Shown here piece after piece: positions 14,481 through 19,874 of a DNA stretch of 19,874 nt. Made by a program: the position numbers and the translations under genes. A model generated the notes under the pieces. The model was not told the origin of the DNA, did no database searches, and worked only from the letters and a program-made list of their open reading frames with translations. This DNA comes from JAUNBG01 sp964442735 (GTDB taxonomy: Bacteria > Planctomycetota > Planctomycetia > Pirellulales > Thermoguttaceae): positions 1 through 19,874 of the forward strand of contig CAYUAP010000088.1 in assembly GCA_964442735.1 (NCBI GenBank), in the 5' to 3' direction. Every line of letters begins with the position of its first letter. The first letter of the stretch is position 1.

Positions 14481-16580
14481 ATGTCGAAATTCAGTGCGGA
14501 TAACATTCGAAATATAGCTTTGTGTGGACATGGAGGGTCGGGAAAAACAACGTTGGCCGATACGTTGCTAAACGTAACCGGGGTGGTCAAACGACCAGCC
14601 AGTGTTGACGATGGAACGAGCATTTGCGATTTCGATGAAGAGGAAAAGAGCCACAAATATACTGTAGAGTCCAGTATCGTTCATTTTGAGCATGCTGGAA
14701 AAAGATTCAATATGATTGACACACCTGGTTATCCCGATTTTATCGGATCGACTATTGGAGCTCTTTGGGCTGTCGATACTGCGGCCATCGTTATTAACGC
14801 CCAGTCGGGAATTGAAGTCAATACGCGTAAAGTATTTGCGGAGTCGAAAAAGGCTGGTGTTGGTCGTATGATTATTATTAATAAAATGGATGGTGATAAT
14901 ATTGATTTTGAAAGTCTTGTCGCCATGATTCAAGATGTTTTTGGATCGGAAGCCGTTTTATTTAATGTTCCTATCGGCCATGGACAGGATTTTAAGGGGG
15001 TAGTCAGTACCATTAATCCTCCGGAAAATGTCGAGGGGGCGTTGGTTGATCCCCATGAAATTCATGATGCCTTAATCGAAACGATTGTTACTGTCGACGA
15101 TACCGCTTTAGAGCGTTTTTTTGATGGTCAACTGCCGGACGAAAAGGAAATGGCCTCCTTAATTGCCAAGGGAATGCACAATGGAACCTTGATTCCTATC
15201 TTTTGTATTTCCGGAAAGTCCAAAGTCGGACTCCCCGAGTTAATGGATGCCATGGCCGCCTATGCACTGCCCGCCGATTATATTAAACGCACTGCGATGG
15301 ATGCCGAAGGAAAAGAAATTGTATTGTCGGCAAATCCGGAAGGTCCTGTCTCGGCGCAAGTCTTTAAGACACGAATCGACCCCTTTGTTCAGAAGGTTAG
15401 TTATATTCGAATTTATTCCGGAACAATCAAGACTGGAATGCAGGTTAGTTCGCCCAATTCCCGTCGTGGCTGGAAAATTGCACAGCTCTTTGAAATGCTA
15501 GCCAACGAAACACAGCCAATTGACGAAGCCGGGCCCGGTTCCATTGTGGCCGTTACCAAGAGTGATGAATTGCGTACATGTACTTGTCTTGGTGATTATA
15601 CTCTCCCCTATTTCAGTTATCCGACTCCTATGGTTAGTCTGGCGGCCTCTCCGAAGAGTCGTGGCGACGAAGCAAAGGTCTCCGGCGCTCTGACAAAAGT
15701 TGCGGAAGAAGATCAAACCTTTAAGATGGAACGCAACGAACAGACCAAGCAGTTGGTTATTACAGGAATGAGTGAACTTCATCTTCAGATACTTCAGGAA
15801 CGTCTCAAGAGACGTGATAAAGTCGAACTGGACACGAAAGAACCGAAGGTTCCCTATCGGGAAACCATTCAGACAAAGGCGGAAGGAATGTATCGGCATA
15901 AAAAGCAGTCTGGAGGAGCCGGTCAATTTGGTGAAGTCCATATTCGTATGTATCCGTTCCCGGGCGGAACCGATCCGGAAGAATTTGCCACAGATAAAGC
16001 CCGATTCCCGCAAATGAAGGAATTCAAGCATTTCCCGGAAAATAACTTCCTCTGGGTTGACTCCATAGTCGGGGGAACGATTCCTTCGAACTTTATGCCT
16101 GCTATTGAGAAGGGGTTTAAAGAGAGAATGGAACGTGGTGTTTTAGCGGGCTGTCATGTACAGGATCTCTGTATTGAAGTCTTCTATGGAAAACATCACC
16201 CGGTCGATAGTAATGAACAAGCGTTTAAAACTGCTGCATCCAATGCCTTTAAGAAGGTCTTTATGGAAGCCAAACCATCTCTATTGGAGCCGATTGTCAA
16301 TCTGGAAGTAACTGTTCCGACGGACAAGGTTGGTGACGTTAATTCCGACCTGGCGGGGCGTCGTGGTCGTCCAATTGGTATGGAATCTGCTGGTGGTGGA
16401 ATGCAAACCATTATGGCCGAAGTTCCTCTATCGGAAGTTATGTCCTATAGTCGAAACCTCGCGAGTATGACTGGAGGACAGGGAAGTTATTCTATCGAAT
16501 TCAATCGATACGATGTTGTTCCTGGCAATGTTCAGGCACAGGTTATTGCCTCCGCTGAAATTCAAGAGGAAGAAGAATAA
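14481..16580 (+). CDS. EF-G-like translational GTPase (EF-G2 type)
   Basis: A 699-residue paralogue of elongation factor G. The G1 loop reads GHGGSGKTT (16-24), not the AHIDAGKTT of housekeeping FusA, and the Arg-Gly-Ile-Thr switch I motif is not recognisable; both point to the EF-G2 group (as in Thermus thermophilus EF-G-2). DTPG (80-83), NKMD (134-137) and SGK (244-246) complete the GTP site. Domains II-V follow, with domain IV visible as YRHKKQSGGAGQFGEV and domain V as LAGRRGRPIGME. The family associates with ribosomes and Thermus EF-G-2 works in translation in vitro, but its cellular role is unsettled. The ATG follows GTGAGG by about 12 nt. The neighbouring tRNA cluster may be coincidental. 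It is not next to ribosomal-protein genes, as fusA usually is. Confidence 0.9.
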   Translation: MSKFSADNIRNIALCGHGGSGKTTLADTLLNVTGVVKRPASVDDGTSICDFDEEEKSHKYTVESSIVHFEHAGKRFNMIDTPGYPDFIGSTIGALWAVDTAAIVINAQSGIEVNTRKVFAESKKAGVGRMIIINKMDGDNIDFESLVAMIQDVFGSEAVLFNVPIGHGQDFKGVVSTINPPENVEGALVDPHEIHDALIETIVTVDDTALERFFDGQLPDEKEMASLIAKGMHNGTLIPIFCISGKSKVGLPELMDAMAAYALPADYIKRTAMDAEGKEIVLSANPEGPVSAQVFKTRIDPFVQKVSYIRIYSGTIKTGMQVSSPNSRRGWKIAQLFEMLANETQPIDEAGPGSIVAVTKSDELRTCTCLGDYTLPYFSYPTPMVSLAASPKSRGDEAKVSGALTKVAEEDQTFKMERNEQTKQLVITGMSELHLQILQERLKRRDKVELDTKEPKVPYRETIQTKAEGMYRHKKQSGGAGQFGEVHIRMYPFPGGTDPEEFATDKARFPQMKEFKHFPENNFLWVDSIVGGTIPSNFMPAIEKGFKERMERGVLAGCHVQDLCIEVFYGKHHPVDSNEQAFKTAASNAFKKVFMEAKPSLLEPIVNLEVTVPTDKVGDVNSDLAGRRGRPIGMESAGGGMQTIMAEVPLSEVMSYSRNLASMTGGQGSYSIEFNRYDVVPGNVQAQVIASAEIQEEEE

Positions 16581-16585
16581 TTGCG

Positions 16586-16612
16586 GACTATCGGTCTTCC
16601 CGATCGATAGTC
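16586..16612 (+). terminator. Hairpin after the EF-G-like gene
   Basis: GACTATCG and CGATAGTC form an exact 8-bp stem with an 11-nt loop, 5 bp after the stop codon. There is no T-run, so it is at best a weak or factor-dependent terminator. Confidence 0.4.
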
Positions 16613-16636
16613 AGTTACATATCACACCATAATATT

Positions 16637-17288
16637 TTCAAACGTTTTCCATTGTCAAGCCGAGGAGGAAGGTTCTACCGGAATCCCGGTTTCCCTATTA
16701 TTAGCTGGCAACGCCTTTTAGAATCCAATGGCATCCCGTAGAATCCCGTCTTCGAAACATTTTCTACTGTCTCAAGCCGTGGAGGAAGGCACTGCCGGAA
16801 TCCCGNNNNNNNNNNNNNNNNNNNNNNNNNNNNNNNNNNNNNNNNNNNNNNNNNNNNNNNNNNNNNNNNNNNNNNNNNNNNNNNNNNNNNNNNNNNNNNN
16901 NNNNNTTCGAAACATTTTCTACTGTCTCAAGCCGTGGAGGAAGGCACTGCCGGAATCCCGATTTCCCTATTATTAGCTGGCAACGCCTTTTAGAATCCAA
17001 TGGCATCCCGTAGAATCCCGTCTTCGAAACATTTTCTACTGTCTCAAGCCGTGGAGGAAGGCACTGCCGGAATCCCGATTTCCCTATTATTAGCTGGCAA
17101 CGCCTTTTAGAATCCAATGGCATCCCGTAGAATCCCGTCTTCGAAACATTTTCTACTGTCTCAAGCCGTGGAGGAAGGCACTGCCGGAATCCCGATTTCC
17201 CTATTATTAGCTGGCAACTCCTTTTAGAATCCAATGGCATCCCGTAGAATCCCGTCTTCGAAACATCTTCTACCGTCTCAAGCCGAGG
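16637..17288. repeat. 117-bp tandem repeat array (minisatellite)
   Basis: Units start with TTCGAAACATTTTCTACTG at 16751, 16906, 17023, 17140 and 17257, giving an exact 117-bp period on the right of the gap. The first unit (16637-16750) is a diverged 114-bp copy and the last is truncated after about 32 bp. Inner units are almost identical to one another, while both edge units share older variants (GCCGAGG instead of GCCGTGG, ACCG instead of GCCG), which suggests homogenisation of the centre. Since 117 is a multiple of three, a minus-strand frame stays open through the array with a 39-residue repeat. That frame has no ribosome site or recognisable domain, so I regard the array as non-coding. 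It separates two convergent genes. Confidence 0.93.
16806..16905. other. Assembly gap of 100 Ns inside the array
   Basis: Exactly 100 Ns interrupt a unit. The unit phase either side requires a true gap of about 62 bp plus a whole number of 117-bp units, so 100 is a placeholder and the array length is unknown. Confidence 0.97.
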
Positions 17289-17378
17289 AACGCAATGGAA
17301 GACACAATGAAAAACTGTTATGGCAGGAAAAATTTTTAGCAAACCTGTCCTGCAATCGAATAAAGTTTGTATTCCAGA

Positions 17379-18056
17379 TTATTTTTTAATTTTCATAACT
17401 GGAAAATTTGAAGAGCCGGAAAGAAAGATGGCGCGTTGTTCTTTACCAAATGACATTTCCGAAAGATTTGATACTTGATCTTGGGCAAACCCCAGCCAGT
17501 CGCGAACACGTACAAAACCATCACTATCGGCAGCGTTACGAGTTTTCAGTAATCCTTTATCGGCAGCTCCGAGTCCGGCCAAAAGGGCATAGGTCAAAAC
17601 GCCATGTCCAACGTCCGGCAATTCGAGGGCAACTTCTTTTCCTGCGGCAGCGGCGATTGTAAAACATCCTGTCATTTTGGAGAGAGACTCCATGGCTTTA
17701 CGTTCTTCCATTGCGTTACGAGAAAGAGCGGCTTCTGATTGACAGGTATCGTAAATAACGATGCGTTTCATGGCGGGAACAGCGTTAATCCAATCGTTTA
17801 AGATATCTCCACCTATCCCATTTTGCCGGACAATTTCATCAGAGGAATCACCTTTATCTGAAGTAAACGGAAAATCATAGGGACAGAAATAATACAATTG
17901 ACCAACAGTCTGCCCATGTCCGGCAACGGAAAAAATGAAAATATCCTGGGGACGTGCTTGTTTCGTGAGCTCGTTAAATACGACAAATGTTATATTCCTC
18001 TCGACGTTGTTTCCATCATTGTTCTTTAAAGTAAATCGAGTAATCACAACGTACAT
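17379..18056 (-). CDS. Caspase-like (C14) domain protein, N-terminally truncated
   Basis: A 225-residue caspase-fold protein with its catalytic dyad: H47 in FSVAGHG and C105 in IYDTCQS. The order of blocks (ARPQDIFIFSVAGHG, YYFCPYDF, PAMKRIVIYDTCQS, HGVLTYALLAGL) resembles the C-terminal caspase modules of larger bacterial proteins. The first strand and helix of the fold (the usual IGxNxY...DA region) are missing. A TAA lies in frame two codons before the ATG, no ribosome site is visible, and none of the three frames between this gene and the upstream stop encodes the missing part. It could be a remnant of a longer gene or a compact partner of the upstream DUF4384-caspase gene, whose stop is 85 bp away. 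Whether it is expressed is uncertain. Confidence 0.7.
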   Translation of the reverse strand: MYVVITRFTLKNNDGNNVERNITFVVFNELTKQARPQDIFIFSVAGHGQTVGQLYYFCPYDFPFTSDKGDSSDEIVRQNGIGGDILNDWINAVPAMKRIVIYDTCQSEAALSRNAMEERKAMESLSKMTGCFTIAAAAGKEVALELPDVGHGVLTYALLAGLGAADKGLLKTRNAADSDGFVRVRDWLGFAQDQVSNLSEMSFGKEQRAIFLSGSSNFPVMKIKK

Positions 18057-18074
18057 TTTTTAATCGACAGGTAG

Positions 18075-18111
18075 ATATCCCAGAACGGCTTTTTATTTTG
18101 TTCCGGGATAT
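18075..18111. other. Hairpin between the two caspase genes
   Basis: ATATCCCAGAAC and GTTCCGGGATAT form a 12-bp stem with one non-Watson-Crick pair and a 13-nt loop. No T-run follows on either strand, so it could be an attenuating or RNA-processing hairpin, not a classical terminator. Confidence 0.45.
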
Positions 18112-18141
18112 ATTACAAGTGCAGTATTATGAATACCACTT

Positions 18142-19518
18142 TTATGGATTGATAATCAGCGGCTGCTCAAGGTCATCCTGAATGACCATTTCCTGTGGCA
18201 TACTGTAGTTACTTTTGACGTAATTATGAACCTGGTCTTTAATAGCATCGAACAGATTGGTTTGAGTCATCCCCGATTTGGTTTGGAGTGAATCCATAAT
18301 GTAATACGTCATAACACTCATATCGTTTTCCCTGCGGACCAAGGACGATTCGTTCGGAGCCGAACTTGCGATCACCGCAACATTACGCTGTCCAATATCC
18401 TTGACTCGTGTGATTTCACTGAATCCGAAATCGAACGGCTCCTCGTCTAAATCCTTCGAGCGAGTCGCAATTCCGCCACTGTTACAGGCATCGAAGATAA
18501 AGAGCATTTTCCGACCGTCAAGATTCTGAACCCAGCGTCCGAAAACATCGTCAATGAGCATTGTATTCCGATCATAACGTCTTCCGTCATAGGGGACAAG
18601 GAACTCGTCCTTGCCATCTTTTTCGTCACCGTCATTATCCGCGCAACGTCCGCCATGTCCGCTCCAATAAACGAAAATTGTATCTCCCGGCTTTGTGTTT
18701 TTCGGAAGTGCTTCACAGAATACTTTTTGGATATTTTCCAGTGTGGCATTCTCGTTTGTCAGGGTTAATGCGTTTTTCATGGGTACCTGGCACTTTTTCA
18801 AATATATGTCCTTCATATATTCAACATCTTTTGCGCAAACCGCTATTTCCTGAATGTTCGTGTCTTCATATTTACCAATACCAATTCCGACAAAAAAGCG
18901 TTTTTCTCCTTCGGTACTACGCCTTTGATTTTTTGCTATCGTCTTAATAGTCAGGCAGCATTCGGCCCATTTCTTGTTGGAATATTTATCCGTAGTATCT
19001 GCCGTCCCCTCTGTAACAACCCCTTTGATGAATCTGTTCCATAGGAAGTTGTCCATAATAGTAAACTCGTTACCCAAATCTTTCGTTTTGATCTCGTTTA
19101 GCGGCTCTTTCGATACAATAGCCAGAAGTTTTTCCTCGCCAAACGGAGCCGCAACCCTTAATCGAAAATTACTTCCTGTCTCCGGAATCATAATCGTTTG
19201 ATTCCCCTTAATCTCGTTGTTCGGATGATACTTGTTCGGATAAAGAAGTGTAACATTATTTGTCGCATCCTGATAGAGCAAATAGAGATACCCGTCATTT
19301 TCGGAGATCACCTTTGTGACTATGATATCCCCTTCACAATAGGTCATATCCTCGTGGTTCACAGAGACACGAACGTAAAACGACGGTTTGTCGTTGGTGA
19401 CTTCATCCAATTTGATGCCACGGCTTTCCTCGGCGGAAAGTTTCGAAACACACATGATTGCCGTTATGAGTACAGAGGCCAATATTAATATTTTTTTCAT
19501 CATTAATATTTTTTTCAT
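18142..19518 (-). CDS. Secreted DUF4384-caspase (metacaspase-like) protein
   Basis: A 458-residue exported protein. A signal peptide (hydrophobic 8-23, likely cut after LSA at about 29) leads to a DUF4384 domain (about 45-140; YCEGDIIVTKVISENDGYLYLLY, LLYPN, LRVAAPFGEE), then a caspase-fold peptidase (about 206-436). The dyad is H288 in YWSGHGG and C345 in FDACNSGG. Between them DNDGDEKDGKDEFLVPYD is the acidic segment typical of metacaspase-like bacterial proteins, often linked to calcium dependence. Cleavage after basic residues is usual for such proteins but cannot be read here. The first ATG (19518) is preferred because AAAGGAAGAAAG lies just upstream; an 18-bp duplication creates a second ATG at 19500. 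It is followed by the truncated caspase gene. Role unknown; cell-death, signalling or envelope functions are all only possibilities. Confidence 0.88.
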   Translation of the reverse strand: MKKILMMKKILILASVLITAIMCVSKLSAEESRGIKLDEVTNDKPSFYVRVSVNHEDMTYCEGDIIVTKVISENDGYLYLLYQDATNNVTLLYPNKYHPNNEIKGNQTIMIPETGSNFRLRVAAPFGEEKLLAIVSKEPLNEIKTKDLGNEFTIMDNFLWNRFIKGVVTEGTADTTDKYSNKKWAECCLTIKTIAKNQRRSTEGEKRFFVGIGIGKYEDTNIQEIAVCAKDVEYMKDIYLKKCQVPMKNALTLTNENATLENIQKVFCEALPKNTKPGDTIFVYWSGHGGRCADNDGDEKDGKDEFLVPYDGRRYDRNTMLIDDVFGRWVQNLDGRKMLFIFDACNSGGIATRSKDLDEEPFDFGFSEITRVKDIGQRNVAVIASSAPNESSLVRRENDMSVMTYYIMDSLQTKSGMTQTNLFDAIKDQVHNYVKSNYSMPQEMVIQDDLEQPLIINP

Positions 19519-19519
19519 C
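19484..19519. repeat. 18-bp tandem duplication of a start codon
   Basis: ATTAATATTTTTTTCATC is present twice in a row. On the coding strand this duplicates the ATG and the next five codons, so the protein begins MKKILMMKKIL. Only the outer ATG has a ribosome site. Confidence 0.9.
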
Positions 19520-19564
19520 TTTCTTCCTTTGTTATTGTTTTAAATCTTGTTGTATTATCCCTAA

Positions 19565-19596
19565 TATAGTCGAAAACATCGATCGTCTGGACTATA
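19565..19596. promoter_or_regulatory. Spaced inverted repeat upstream of the caspase gene
   Basis: TATAGTC and GACTATA are exact inverted 7-mers 18 bp apart, lying between the small ORF's stop and the DUF4384-caspase start. They could be an operator for the caspase gene or a weak terminator for the small ORF; nothing decides between them. Confidence 0.35.
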
Positions 19597-19607
19597 AAAC
19601 GATTATA

Positions 19608-19838
19608 TTATTTCTTCCCGGTTTTTGACGGAACAACGACGACAAATGGTACTTCATCCTGTGCAAATCGACCTATCGATCGCTTCGTTTTACCAAGCTT
19701 TTTCATTGGCTTGTCACTTTTATTCCAATCGCCAATCATTTCCCGAACCTGTTCGGCAAGAGCCGGAGTCCAACGAAACTGACCATCATTAAGTCTTTCA
19801 CCCGTATCCGCCAGGTTGGTCCAGGGCTGACGCACCAT
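19608..19838 (-). CDS. Small hypothetical protein or C-terminal fragment
   Basis: A 76-residue frame that I do not recognise. It begins MVRQPWTNLADTGERL, has a Trp-rich N-terminal half and ends in a basic tail after FVVVVPS. It has no signal peptide. An in-frame TAA lies six codons before the ATG and the upstream stretch has no ribosome site, so this may be the end of a gene broken by a frameshift near the window edge. It is on the same strand as the caspase genes, 89 bp upstream of the DUF4384-caspase start. Confidence 0.4.
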   Translation of the reverse strand: MVRQPWTNLADTGERLNDGQFRWTPALAEQVREMIGDWNKSDKPMKKLGKTKRSIGRFAQDEVPFVVVVPSKTGKK

Positions 19839-19874
19839 TTTAGGAAAAATAGGTTAGGAATTAGAGAATTTGGG

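Noticed and set aside
15498..16031. A 177-residue minus-strand frame within the EF-G-like gene
   Set aside because: It lies wholly inside conserved EF-G coding sequence and has no recognisable features.
14481..16580. Housekeeping fusA
   Set aside because: The P-loop and switch I do not match canonical EF-G, and the str-operon ribosomal genes are absent.
16637..17288. CRISPR array
   Set aside because: The whole 117-bp unit repeats without variable spacers and there are no cas genes.
16764..17342. A 192-residue minus-strand open frame through the tandem array
   Set aside because: It is open because the unit length is a multiple of three. It has no ribosome site or known domain, crosses the N gap, and begins in unrelated sequence after the caspase gene.

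Overview
The window suggests an anaerobic or gut-type member of the Planctomycetota or wider PVC group, of moderate GC. This is an inference from content: a DUF1559 protein with the H-x9-DG C-terminal motif, a DUF4384-caspase protein, an EF-G2-type GTPase and secreted DUF4838 and DUF4091 sugar-acting proteins. No rRNA, phage, CRISPR or intact transposase gene is visible. Coding regions are separated by unusually repeat-rich intergenic DNA.

Layout. 1-1000: 3' part of a DUF1559 gene (+) with its terminator. 999-7000: three minus-strand genes, a DUF4838 protein and then a close pair of a Tat-type dipeptide epimerase and a secreted NlpC/P60 endopeptidase. This block lies between two inverted copies of a ~210-bp MITE-like element. 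7183-11563: two plus-strand genes, a secreted DUF4091/GH123-like protein and a phenylacetate-CoA ligase-family enzyme. 12119-12700: four tRNA genes (Gln, Leu, Asn, Asn) closed by a strong terminator. 12816-14045: an M16 zinc peptidase (-). 14481-16580: an EF-G2-like GTPase (+). 16637-17288: a 117-bp tandem array interrupted by 100 Ns. 17379-19838 (-): a truncated caspase-like gene, a secreted DUF4384-caspase protein and an unrecognised small ORF.

How the genes work together. The NlpC/P60 and epimerase genes are 11 bp apart and match the known logic of murein-peptide use: the endopeptidase releases L-Ala-D-Glu and the epimerase converts it to L-Ala-L-Glu. The unusual point is that both carry export signals. 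The DUF4838 and DUF4091 proteins fit extracytoplasmic breakdown of complex glycans. The two caspase genes share strand and adjacency, but the downstream one lacks the first part of the fold.

Non-coding structure. One family of ~120-bp elements (four good copies, one degenerate) has inverted ends and a terminator-like hairpin core. A 97-bp element near 14.1 kb shares that core with different inverted ends. Short tandem duplications of 10-33 bp are scattered throughout, two of them in frame in signal-peptide or start regions and one duplicating a stop codon.
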